NCBI RefSeq assembly: GCF_015732155.1
Contig: NZ_WIQK01000001.1
Location: 1,250,001-1,314,000, forward strand
Direction: 5' to 3'
Length of the DNA stretch: 64,000 nt
Origin: Pectinatus sottacetonis
GTDB taxonomy: Bacteria; Bacillota; Negativicutes; Selenomonadales; Selenomonadaceae
The position numbers and the translations under genes are program-made. Position 1 is the stretch's first letter. Each line of letters opens with the position of its first letter. A model generated the notes under the pieces. It was given only the letters and a program-made list of their open reading frames with translations, did no database searches and was not told the DNA's origin. Below, in pieces: positions 56,292 to 64,000 of the stretch.

Positions 56292-57098
56292 CTAATTTAT
56301 AATAGCAGCATTTTGGCTGCCCATTTTATAGCCGGCCATGTCAATGGTAACAAAGGTAAACCCCAAATTTTTAAATTCAGTATAAATTTTTGTCCGTAGG
56401 TTGTTTTCCATCAGCTTGGGAAATTCCTGCGGCATTATTTCAATACGGGCCAGATTACCGTGATGGCGGACACGGAGTTGTCCATTGATAAATTTATGCA
56501 AAAAGTTTTCAGCTTTATCAACCTGCGATAGTCGTTTATCCGTCAGATTTAATCCATAAGATAAGCGTGAGGCAAGGCAGGCCTGGCTTGGTTTATCCCA
56601 TACAGGCAGACCATATTTTCGGGCAATTTCTCTAATTTCTTGTTTATTTATCTCCGCTGCCAAAAAAGGCGATTTGACCATACTGGACAGTTCTGTTATA
56701 GCTCGCATACCAGGACGATAATCATTTTTATCATCGAGGTTGGAACCTTCAATGATATATGAAAAATTATTTATTTCAGCCCATAGGCACATATTATTGA
56801 ACCGAAATTTTTTACAGTAGTAACAACGGTTTTTATCATTGACAGTTATTTCTGGGACAGAAAGGTCATCACTTTTCAGCATAATATGCTTGATACCAAT
56901 TATATTAGCAACTTTGACAGCATCGGTTCTTTCACTTTCCTGTAGTAAGGGCGAGTCAGCAGTTATAGCAATAGCTGCTTTTCCCAAAGCCAAATGGGCT
57001 GCTTGGCATAATACAGAACTGTCAACACCACCTGAAAAGGCAACAATGACTTTTTGGTATTTTCTTATAATATTGATTAAATTCATAAATTTATCCAT
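56292..57098 (-). CDS. larE: ATP-dependent sacrificial sulfur transferase LarE-like
   Basis: A 268-residue PP-loop enzyme. SGGVDSS is at residues 22-28; CYYC gives C92 and C95; QACLASR gives C174. LarE puts sulfur on the pyridinium dithio cofactor that becomes the nickel-pincer nucleotide of lactate racemase and related enzymes. Three cysteines (CxxC plus the later one) suggest the iron-sulfur-cluster type and not the single-cysteine sacrificial type of Lactobacillus. No larA, larB or larC is near. Start ATG behind AGAGG. Confidence 0.86.
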   Translation of the reverse strand: MDKFMNLINIIRKYQKVIVAFSGGVDSSVLCQAAHLALGKAAIAITADSPLLQESERTDAVKVANIIGIKHIMLKSDDLSVPEITVNDKNRCYYCKKFRFNNMCLWAEINNFSYIIEGSNLDDKNDYRPGMRAITELSSMVKSPFLAAEINKQEIREIARKYGLPVWDKPSQACLASRLSYGLNLTDKRLSQVDKAENFLHKFINGQLRVRHHGNLARIEIMPQEFPKLMENNLRTKIYTEFKNLGFTFVTIDMAGYKMGSQNAAIIN

Positions 57099-57128
57099 TT
57101 TACACCTCTGGTTTTGTGAATTGAAGAT

Positions 57129-57166
57129 AAAAAAGCATTAGGTTTTTACGAATCTGATGCTTTTTT
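57129..57166 (-). terminator. terminator-like hairpin in front of larE
   Basis: AAAAAAGCATTAG (57129-57141) pairs with CTGATGCTTTTTT (57154-57166), one G-T wobble, with T-tracts on both strands. On the minus strand it lies 31 bases upstream of the larE start with no minus-strand gene before it, so it could be an attenuator. Confidence 0.6.
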
Positions 57167-57358
57167 ACGATGATTTTTAGGGATGGTAATTTAATTAATA
57201 GTTTACAGCTAAAATATAATTTTTACAAATAGAAAAAATTATTATTATAAAGATAATATTTTACATAAAATTTACAATGAATTAAAAAAAGCAGGGAAAA
57301 ATTATGATAACTTAATAATATAAATTTGATATCGTCATATTGATTAGGAGGATTTTGT

Positions 57359-59074
57359 GTGGGAATAAAAGTCAGGCTGGGAATAAGCTTTGCAGTTACG
57401 ATTTGTTTGACAGCAATTATTGGAATATATGCTGTTTTTTGTCTTAAGACAGTAAATAATTATCTGGTAATGATGGCAGACGTCAATCTGCCGCGCATGA
57501 CAGCTATGCAGGAAACTGTGCGATTATTGGAACAATATCGTGCCGATACATATAAACTGTTATGGGAAAGAAATAATATGCAGCATTCACAGCAGGACAA
57601 AACTTTTATAATCAAGGATATAAATGATACGGCAGAGAAAATAGACAGACATGTGAAGTTGATGAAAAAATTTGCGGATAAAGACCAGCAGAATAATATT
57701 AATGATATTGAAAAAACATGGGGAAATTATAAAATACTGACTAAGACAGCAGTAATAGATGATGAAAATAATGCTGATAATGTAAAAATAGAAAAAAATT
57801 TATCAAATACAGGTGATTTAGGTAAGGATTACAGTAAACTAGTGACTTTATCAGAAGGCTTTAAGCAACTCAATGAAGGATATGTGAATATAGCAGTAAA
57901 AAATAGTGACAGTGAATATAAAAAGGCAGCAACTGCAGTTGTCGGCGGAGTGGTTGTAGTAATTATAGCTACACTTATAATAGCAATTCTGTTTGGACAT
58001 TATATTAATAGATTTATTAGAAAATTTCTTGCTACAGCTGAGAAAAATGCAGCGGGAAATCTACAGGAACAGCTTGAATTTACTGGAAATGATGAATTTG
58101 CCATGATTGCCACTTCCTATAATAGCATGATTGCTAAGATACGCTCACTAATAAAATTAATACAGGATACGGCAAATAATGTGACACAGACATCAGAGCA
58201 GATAACAGCTGTTTCGTCGCAGTCATCAGAGGTAATAAATCAGATAGCACAGGCGGTGTCATCAGCAGCAGTTTCAGTGGAAAATGAAGTGAAAAATATT
58301 GATGGGACAGCTTTGCTGGTAAATAAAATGTCAACTAATATAGAAGGAATATCAAAACAGGCAGAATCATCAGTCAAAGCAGCAATGTCATCCGTAGAAA
58401 TAGCTAATAATGGGGGAAGCTCTATTAAACAGGCAATAGGACAAATGGATTCTATTGCAAAAACTAATCAGAAATTAGTACATGGCATAGATTCATTAGG
58501 TAAAAATTCAGGCCAGATTGGGCAGATAGTAGATACTATAACCAGTATTGCTTCTCAGACAAACCTTTTAGCACTTAATGCCGCAATAGAAGCATCACGG
58601 GCCGGCCAGTATGGTAAAGGATTTGCCGTAGTCGCTGATGAAGTGCGCAATCTTGCGGAGCAGTCGCAAGATGCTGCCAAGCAAATCGAAAAAATAATAA
58701 ATGGAATAAAAGCACAGACCGATAATACAGTAACTATAATGACAATGAATAGTAGAGAAGTTGATGCAGGGGCAGTTGATGTAAACCGATCAGGTGAATC
58801 TTTCCGGAAATTAGCAGGTATAAGCGGCAGAATGTCATCTGAAATAGAAAAGATCTCTCATAATATTATAGAATTATCGAGCTCATCACAAAATGTTGTT
58901 AAAAGTGTGGGACAGATAAATATAGAAATAAATAATGTTAATGAACAGATACAAAGTACATCAGCTGCAATTGAAGAACAGTCAGCATCTTTGGAAGAAA
59001 TAGCAGCTTCAGGCCGGTCATTGACTGATGTATCCAGGCAGTTAAAAAAACAAGTCAGTATTTTTAGTGTATAA
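57359..59074 (+). CDS. methyl-accepting chemotaxis protein
   Basis: A 571-residue receptor. TM1 (about 6-27), a four-helix-bundle type sensor domain (about 30-195), TM2 (about 198-218), HAMP (about 219-270), and a signalling domain with the conserved tip [21 protein letters not shown] and [18 protein letters not shown]. Start GTG at 57359 behind AGGAGG. The ligand is unknown. No flagellar or che gene is in the window. Confidence 0.93.
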   Translation: MGIKVRLGISFAVTICLTAIIGIYAVFCLKTVNNYLVMMADVNLPRMTAMQETVRLLEQYRADTYKLLWERNNMQHSQQDKTFIIKDINDTAEKIDRHVKLMKKFADKDQQNNINDIEKTWGNYKILTKTAVIDDENNADNVKIEKNLSNTGDLGKDYSKLVTLSEGFKQLNEGYVNIAVKNSDSEYKKAATAVVGGVVVVIIATLIIAILFGHYINRFIRKFLATAEKNAAGNLQEQLEFTGNDEFAMIATSYNSMIAKIRSLIKLIQDTANNVTQTSEQITAVSSQSSEVINQIAQAVSSAAVSVENEVKNIDGTALLVNKMSTNIEGISKQAESSVKAAMSSVEIANNGGSSIKQAIGQMDSIAKTNQKLVHGIDSLGKNSGQIGQIVDTITSIASQTNLLALNAAIEASRAGQYGKGFAVVADEVRNLAEQSQDAAKQIEKIINGIKAQTDNTVTIMTMNSREVDAGAVDVNRSGESFRKLAGISGRMSSEIEKISHNIIELSSSSQNVVKSVGQINIEINNVNEQIQSTSAAIEEQSASLEEIAASGRSLTDVSRQLKKQVSIFSV

Positions 59075-59112
59075 TTAGATAAGGTGAAATAAAAAATATA
59101 GTTAATTGTAAT

Positions 59113-59154
59113 ATAAAGCAGGTTGGTTGCCATTAGTGAACCAACCTGCTTTAT
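59113..59154 (+). terminator. terminator of the chemotaxis receptor gene
   Basis: Perfect 16-bp stem, 59113-59128 with 59139-59154, followed by TTTG. Ends the receptor transcript 85 bases before the permease gene. Confidence 0.85.
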
Positions 59155-59181
59155 TTGCTGTACATATATAGTTAGTTGATG

Positions 59182-59210
59182 TTGTAATAAGTTTATTAAA
59201 GCGATATAAT
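59182..59210 (+). promoter_or_regulatory. promoter of the amino-acid permease gene
   Basis: TTGTAA (59182-59187) and a perfect TATAAT (59205-59210) separated by 17 bases. Confidence 0.7.
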
Positions 59211-59238
59211 AGTATCATTATATTTTTGAGGTGGATTT

Positions 59239-60621
59239 GTGGAAAAGGGTAAAGAAAATTATGGTTTAAATGAAAATCTTGATCGAGGACTGAAAGATCG
59301 TCATATACAGCTCATCGGCCTTGGCGGAGCAATCGGTGTAGGGCTGTTTCTGGGATCAGCAACGGCAATAGAGGCCGCTGGACCGGCAGTTTTGCTGGCA
59401 TATGCTGCTGCCGGGATAGTGATTTATTTTATAATGAGGGCAATGGGAGAAGTACTTATTGAATATCCTGTTTCAGGAGCGTTTAGTGCTCATGCAGCTA
59501 AATTTCAAGGTCCACTTATGGGATATTTGACTGGATGGTCATACTGGTTTATGTGGATAGGGACAGGAATGGCCGAGATAACAGCTATTGGGATTTATAT
59601 GCATCATTGGTTTCCCGATCTGCCGCAGTGGCTCACAGCATTGGGTGCGCTTTTGTTTATGACAGCAGTAAATTTTATTGCTGTATCAGCATATGGCGAA
59701 TTTGAATTTTGGTTTGCGTTAATAAAAATAGTGACAATAGTATTAATGATAATAGGTTGTATTGGAATTATAGTCTTTGGCGTAGGCAATAACGGGATAC
59801 CTACTGGAATAGCGAATTTATGGACACATGGAGGCTTTATGCCTAATGGAATACATGGTGTATTATTGGCGATGGTCATGGTTATGTATTCATATCTGGG
59901 TATAGAGATTGTCGGAGTGACTGCTGGAGAAGCCCATGATCCGCGCAAAACTCTGGCAGCGGCAATTGACAAAGTATTTTGGCGTATATTACTGTTTTAT
60001 GTGTTATCACTAGCGGTAATAATGTGTATTTATCCATGGGATCAGATAGGTGACATAGGAAGTCCTTTTGTATTGGTGTTTAATAAATTGGGAATAGGTT
60101 TTGCAGCTGATTTTATAAATTTTGTGGTTATAACTTCAGCACTATCTTCCTGCAACAGTGGATTATTTAGTACAGGTCGCATGTTATATAATTTGTCATT
60201 ACAGAAAAAAGCACCGGCTTTTCTGGCTAAAGTAAATAAAAATCATGTACCCAAGAGAGGCATATTAATTTCTTCATGTGTGCTTCTAATCGGAGTACTG
60301 CTTAATTATATAGCGCCATCACGGATTTTTATATATATTACAAGTGTGGCTTCTTTTGGTGCTATGTGGACATGGGTAGTTATTCTTATTTCTCAATTAT
60401 GTTATAGAAAGACATTATCACCTGAGCAGGTGATAAAATTACACTATAAGATGCCATTATCACCGTATACCAATTATTTGTCATTACTGTTTATTGCTGG
60501 TGTTGTAATCGCTTCAGCACTTGATGAAAAAACGCAGATAGCTTTATTTATTTTTCCGGTATGGTTGATTATACTTATAGTGATATATTATGCTGCCGGC
60601 ATGAATAAAAAGTCAGCATGA
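59239..60621 (+). CDS. amino-acid permease (APC family)
   Basis: A 460-residue transporter with 12 helices. The AAT-type signature LNRGLKDRHIQLIGLGGAIG appears here as LDRGLKDRHIQLIGLGGAIG, followed by GLFLGSA and YPVSGAFSAHAAKF. Close relatives are proline, GABA or D-serine/alanine/glycine permeases; the substrate is not decided. Start GTG (59239) behind GAGGTG. Followed by its own terminator. Confidence 0.93.
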   Translation: MEKGKENYGLNENLDRGLKDRHIQLIGLGGAIGVGLFLGSATAIEAAGPAVLLAYAAAGIVIYFIMRAMGEVLIEYPVSGAFSAHAAKFQGPLMGYLTGWSYWFMWIGTGMAEITAIGIYMHHWFPDLPQWLTALGALLFMTAVNFIAVSAYGEFEFWFALIKIVTIVLMIIGCIGIIVFGVGNNGIPTGIANLWTHGGFMPNGIHGVLLAMVMVMYSYLGIEIVGVTAGEAHDPRKTLAAAIDKVFWRILLFYVLSLAVIMCIYPWDQIGDIGSPFVLVFNKLGIGFAADFINFVVITSALSSCNSGLFSTGRMLYNLSLQKKAPAFLAKVNKNHVPKRGILISSCVLLIGVLLNYIAPSRIFIYITSVASFGAMWTWVVILISQLCYRKTLSPEQVIKLHYKMPLSPYTNYLSLLFIAGVVIASALDEKTQIALFIFPVWLIILIVIYYAAGMNKKSA

Positions 60622-60675
60622 AAAAAGCGCTTAGTTAAGTTTCCTTGTTCAGGATGCTTTACTAAGCGGCTTTTT
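60622..60675. terminator. bidirectional terminator between permease and receptor genes
   Basis: AAAAAGC (60622-60628) and GCTTAGT (60629-60635) pair with ACTAAGC (60661-60667) and GCTTTTT (60669-60675), with one bulged base. T-tracts serve both convergent genes. Confidence 0.85.
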
Positions 60676-60696
60676 ATTTATAATAAGACAATATTA

Positions 60697-62685
60697 TTAT
60701 ATTTTGAATACGTTGATAGCTGTTTGTAATTCCTGGGCCATTTGTGCCAGGTTTTGGCTGGCAGATGAAATTTCATCCATGGAAGCAAGCTGTTGTTCAG
60801 CTGCTGCCGATACCATTTGTGCCTCATCAGTATTAGTTTTACTTACATCATCAATTGATTTAGTAGAACGATTGAGCAGTTTACTGTTATCAGCAATTTC
60901 CTTTAGTGAAGAATGAATGTTTCTTATGCTGTTGCTGCTGGTCAGGATTAAGCCGGTTATTGATTTTAAATTATCACTGACTATATTTACACTTTTAACA
61001 CCCGATTTTACCTTTTCATTGCCTGAACTCATAGTTGTAACAGCAGATTCAGTATCATTTTGGACTGTAAGTATTTCTTCTGATATTTGTTGTGCTGCCT
61101 GCTGTACTTCTTCAGCTAATTTCCGTACTTCTTCGGCAACAACGGCAAAGCCCTTGCCTTGTTCTCCGGCTCTTGCCGCTTCTATAGCAGCATTGAGTGC
61201 CAAAAGATTAGTTTGGGAAGCAATATTGGAAATAGTTTCGGTTATTTTACCGATGTTTTTGGATTGTTCGCCTAATTTCATAATTACATCAGTTGCGTTT
61301 TGTACTGATATTTCTATATCGCCCATGTTTTTTACCATTAAATCTACATTGTGGCTGCTTTCGTCGGCATATTTAGCTACCTTAGTGGATTCATTGGCAA
61401 CGTTGACACTGTCATTTGCTATTTTTTCAATAGTTGAAGTCATGGTCGTTACTGTTGATGATACTTCATCAGTAGATGAAGTTTGTTTGCGTATTCCATC
61501 AGCAACATTTGTTATGGAATTTGCTACCTGATTGGCAGCTTGGACAGTCTGATGGGCACTTGCAGTAAGTTCTTCCGATGAAGCAGCAATATGCTCGGAT
61601 TGTTCCTGAACTTTTTTTATTAAGGTATATAGTTCTTTGCGCATTTTATTAAAGCCTTTACTTAAAAGGCCAATTTCATCTTCACTGGATACGGTAATTT
61701 CCTGAGTAAAATCACCTTTGGCAATTTTTTCTACATGTTCGACCAGAGCATTGACTGGTGCGGTGAATTTAACGGCGATTAATCTTGTTAATATAAGGAC
61801 TATTAATAGAGCAATTATTGTTCCAATGATAAAAATCAGTTTAAGCGTATTAAGCGGAGCATAAGCTACAGTTGTAGGAATATTTATGCCGAGAATCCAT
61901 TGAGTAGAAGGTATTTTTTCAAATACAAGCAAAAGTTTCTGCCCGTTCATAGAATAGGTTGTTATACCGGTCGTTTTATTTGTTATATCCAGAGTTTTTA
62001 ATGCCTGGCTGAGTGGGGCTGTTTCACTGGATGTATTAATATTTTTATTTAAAAGTTTTTTATCAGGATAGGCCATAATAATTCCTTTGGTGTTAAGCAG
62101 AAACGCGGAACTTCCTTCAAATGGATGAATTTTATTTACTGTTGCAAAAATCGTATCTACAAGTACATCTTCTGATAGGACTCCACGTGTTTCACCAGCA
62201 TTATTTTTTAGTGGCATACATATAGGCATGGCTACCTTATTGGTTACTTTATCAAGGTAAGGTTCACCGAAAGTGAGCTGGCTGGCAGCTATGGCATCTT
62301 TATACCACGAGCGCGTCCGTGAATCAAAGTTGGCGGGGGCAGTCCATCCAGAACCGTCGACAATAGAACCATCAGTCTTGCTGCCAAAGTATAGATCACT
62401 GATATTAGCATCAGCATTTTTAAAACCGGTTACCATAGATAAGGTTATTGGCCCATCTCCGGCTAATTCATTGATAGTAGCTGCTTTTGTTTTTAAGACG
62501 GCAGCCCTGCTGGTCAGCCAGCCGTCAAGCTGATTGCTGGTTGCATTTACTATTGATTTTGATCTTTCCTGAATTTGTGTAGTCAGCATTTTTTCCGCAT
62601 AGAAATATGCAACACAGGAAATTGCTATGACTATTATCGTTATTAATAGTGAAAATACAAGAGTCATTTTTTTCTTCAGATTCAT
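60697..62685 (-). CDS. methyl-accepting chemotaxis protein with dCache sensor
   Basis: A 662-residue receptor. TM1 (about 9-30), a double-Cache type periplasmic sensor (about 35-275, with [18 protein letters not shown] and RSWYKDA), TM2 (about 280-300), HAMP (about 302-355), and the signalling domain with [20 protein letters not shown] and [17 protein letters not shown]. dCache domains commonly bind amino acids or other small molecules. Start ATG. Confidence 0.94.
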   Translation of the reverse strand: MNLKKKMTLVFSLLITIIVIAISCVAYFYAEKMLTTQIQERSKSIVNATSNQLDGWLTSRAAVLKTKAATINELAGDGPITLSMVTGFKNADANISDLYFGSKTDGSIVDGSGWTAPANFDSRTRSWYKDAIAASQLTFGEPYLDKVTNKVAMPICMPLKNNAGETRGVLSEDVLVDTIFATVNKIHPFEGSSAFLLNTKGIIMAYPDKKLLNKNINTSSETAPLSQALKTLDITNKTTGITTYSMNGQKLLLVFEKIPSTQWILGINIPTTVAYAPLNTLKLIFIIGTIIALLIVLILTRLIAVKFTAPVNALVEHVEKIAKGDFTQEITVSSEDEIGLLSKGFNKMRKELYTLIKKVQEQSEHIAASSEELTASAHQTVQAANQVANSITNVADGIRKQTSSTDEVSSTVTTMTSTIEKIANDSVNVANESTKVAKYADESSHNVDLMVKNMGDIEISVQNATDVIMKLGEQSKNIGKITETISNIASQTNLLALNAAIEAARAGEQGKGFAVVAEEVRKLAEEVQQAAQQISEEILTVQNDTESAVTTMSSGNEKVKSGVKSVNIVSDNLKSITGLILTSSNSIRNIHSSLKEIADNSKLLNRSTKSIDDVSKTNTDEAQMVSAAAEQQLASMDEISSASQNLAQMAQELQTAINVFKI

Positions 62686-62872
62686 TTCGTATCCCTCGAT
62701 TCTATGTTCTTATATTCTAAAAAAGACTATAGCAATAAGTATAATGCTTAGTCTTCATTGACTGGGAATATAATAAATTACCAAATCCGTTACTATATAT
62801 ATTATATTATATTGTATATATTGTCCATTAAAAATAGTAAATGAGGGATACATTTTGCAAATAATATTAATA

Positions 62873-62915
62873 AAAATGTCTTAACGCATAATAAATTTGT
62901 ACGTTAAGACATTTT
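62873..62915 (-). terminator. terminator of the DUF3793-flavodoxin pair
   Basis: AAAATGTCTTAACG (62873-62886) pairs exactly with 62902-62915; the minus strand runs on into ATTTTTATT. It ends the minus-strand transcript 45 bases after the flavodoxin stop. Confidence 0.82.
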
Positions 62916-62960
62916 ATGTATACTATAAAAAATAATAAAAAAGTAGTTATAGTATTTATA

Positions 62961-63392
62961 TTAATATTGGGAAAAAAGTGTTCCAAAAATTTTACAAGCA
63001 TTGATATCATTATCATCGGGGGAAGAATGTACAATAAGCCCTTTATTGTCGAATAATAAAGCATGATCATCTTTTATGCGTTCCTGCCACAAGCGCATCC
63101 ATTCACCATCACCCCAGTCATAAGAACCAAATAAGGCAATTTTTTTATTTTTTAGAAAAGGTTCAAGTGTGGTGAAAACAGGTTCAAATTCAGATGGTTC
63201 TAATTCTTCGGCACCCATGGCTGGACAGCCAAAAGCTATTTTGGGAAATTCTTTTATACGTTCAGAAGAAAAATTTGATATTTCAAATATTTCACAATTG
63301 TTACCTGCATCACTAATCCCCTCAGCAATAGCTTTAGCCATTTGTTCAGTATTACCGGTGCCGCTCCAATAAATTACAGCAGTTTTTTCCAT
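62961..63392 (-). CDS. flavodoxin
   Basis: A 143-residue short-chain flavodoxin. The FMN phosphate loop is WSGTGNTEQMA (about 9-19), with GCPAMGAEEL and FGSYDWGDGEWM forming the isoalloxazine loops. It is a small electron carrier replacing ferredoxin. The ATG at 63392 is chosen over 63404 because GAGG sits just upstream. Gene follows the DUF3793 gene by 20 bases on the same strand. Confidence 0.93.
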   Translation of the reverse strand: MEKTAVIYWSGTGNTEQMAKAIAEGISDAGNNCEIFEISNFSSERIKEFPKIAFGCPAMGAEELEPSEFEPVFTTLEPFLKNKKIALFGSYDWGDGEWMRLWQERIKDDHALLFDNKGLIVHSSPDDNDINACKIFGTLFSQY

Positions 63393-63412
63393 ATTATACC
63401 TCATTTCTTTTA

Positions 63413-63982
63413 CTATACAGCAGTCATAATATTTTCAAGATGCATTCCATTGGCCAGATAACGACAGAAGCGATGGCAGCATTTTGTATATTGTGAAAAT
63501 AATTTTTCTGCGGCTTCTGTATCAGAATATACTTTCCATTGACCGCAGAATTTAAAATTTTGTCCATTATTTTTGATAAATCCTTGAACATCGGGAAGGG
63601 GATAACCTAAAAAAATTCCTATTTCGTGAGGAAAGCCTTTTTGCAAAAGCATCCGTACTTTTAAATAGCGCAGACACGACAGGACATTATTAAAATCTTT
63701 ATAACCATATGTCTGGAGAAAATTTTTAATTTCTTTTTTTGATAACAATTGTTTTAAAATAGGTTTGTGATAAATAAGAATAAGACGATAATGTAAGGAG
63801 TCAGATACTGTAAACATATAAACATCGTTGCATTTTAGGCATTTTTGATATTTTTGTTGGATCTGCCTGAAATTATTAAGTTTATTCTTATTTATGGAAA
63901 TTAAATTGCCAGCTTTTATTCCAGCAAGAGTGGGAGCGCAATGAAAAGCCAGTAAGTGTTCAAATTGGTCGAAAGAGCCCAT
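63413..63982 (-). CDS. DUF3793 family protein
   Basis: A 189-residue protein matching DUF3793: it begins with FEHLLAFHCAPTLAGIKAGNLIS and has GFPHEIGIFLGYPLPDVQGFI and WKVYSDTEAAEKLFSQYTKC near the end. Function unknown. From memory, such genes often lie next to a flavodoxin gene in anaerobic Firmicutes, as here. The start ATG (63980-63982) has GGAGG upstream. Several cysteines (for example KCLKCND and KCCHRFC) hint at metal or redox involvement; this is inference. Confidence 0.85.
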   Translation of the reverse strand: MGSFDQFEHLLAFHCAPTLAGIKAGNLISINKNKLNNFRQIQQKYQKCLKCNDVYMFTVSDSLHYRLILIYHKPILKQLLSKKEIKNFLQTYGYKDFNNVLSCLRYLKVRMLLQKGFPHEIGIFLGYPLPDVQGFIKNNGQNFKFCGQWKVYSDTEAAEKLFSQYTKCCHRFCRYLANGMHLENIMTAV

Positions 63983-64000
63983 ATGTTTTCCTCCAAATAA

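Noticed and set aside
60917-61531. 204-residue open frame on the plus strand
   Set aside because: Antisense to the signalling domain of the dCache receptor. Its Ser/Leu-rich composition is a reverse-frame artefact.
1-64000. insertion sequences, prophage, CRISPR arrays, tRNA or rRNA genes
   Set aside because: No transposase, integrase, phage or cas-like protein, no regular repeat-spacer pattern and no tRNA or rRNA sequence was seen.

Overview
The window is about 64 kb of AT-rich bacterial chromosome centred on a replication origin. I infer a member of the Negativicutes (Selenomonas/Pectinatus/Mitsuokella-like), that is, a Firmicute with an outer membrane. The gene order is Firmicute-like (mnmE, jag/khpB, yidC, rnpA, rpmH | oriC | dnaA, dnaN, recF). 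Alongside it are a beta-barrel porin ending in Phe, a family 8 glycosyltransferase, a DciA-type helicase loader and a tandem-domain PTP-like phytase, which is a hallmark of rumen and gut selenomonads. Genus level is inference only; there is no rRNA gene in the window.

Origin region (1-19 kb). Left of the origin, rsmG, mnmG, mnmE, khpB, yidC, yidD, rnpA and rpmH run on the minus strand, after a truncated pfkA and a stand-alone AICAR transformylase. DnaA boxes flank dnaA on both sides (about 9.56-9.73 and 11.29-11.46 kb). A third dense DnaA-box cluster lies 7.5 kb away at 1.92-2.13 kb, folded into hairpins. Right of the origin come dnaN, recF, a zinc-ribbon DciA, a RemB-like protein, a glycosyltransferase, an orphan glucitol-type PTS IIA, and sucCD. 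gyrB and gyrA, often found here, are absent.

Accessory region (19-38 kb). After prfC comes a minus-strand set for organic phosphate use: an OPA-family transporter, a porin, a two-domain PTP-like phytase and a large calcineurin-like phosphoesterase, with an AraC-type regulator divergent from them. Next to it is a plus-strand sugar locus of unknown substrate. It holds a PRD activator, galactitol-type IIA, IIB and IIC, a small membrane protein, two different class II aldolase-family enzymes, an archaeal-type triose-phosphate-isomerase homologue and a YjbQ protein. It has no sugar kinase or dehydrogenase. This is the best candidate for an undescribed pathway.

Metabolic and transport region (38-64 kb). 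Lysine 2,3-aminomutase with beta-lysine acetyltransferase (an osmolyte pathway) is followed by an AGCS symporter, a ThrE-type exporter, a LysR regulator and an EamA transporter. A mutM-coaE-SLT run precedes a pyrimidine operon (pyrB, pyrC, carA, carB) with a recognisable PyrR-type attenuator, then a uracil permease. The window ends with an orphan larE, two methyl-accepting chemotaxis proteins around an amino-acid permease, and a flavodoxin with a DUF3793 protein.

No tRNA, rRNA, CRISPR array, insertion sequence or prophage gene was seen. Intergenic regions are rich in perfect inverted repeats; most sit where a terminator is expected.
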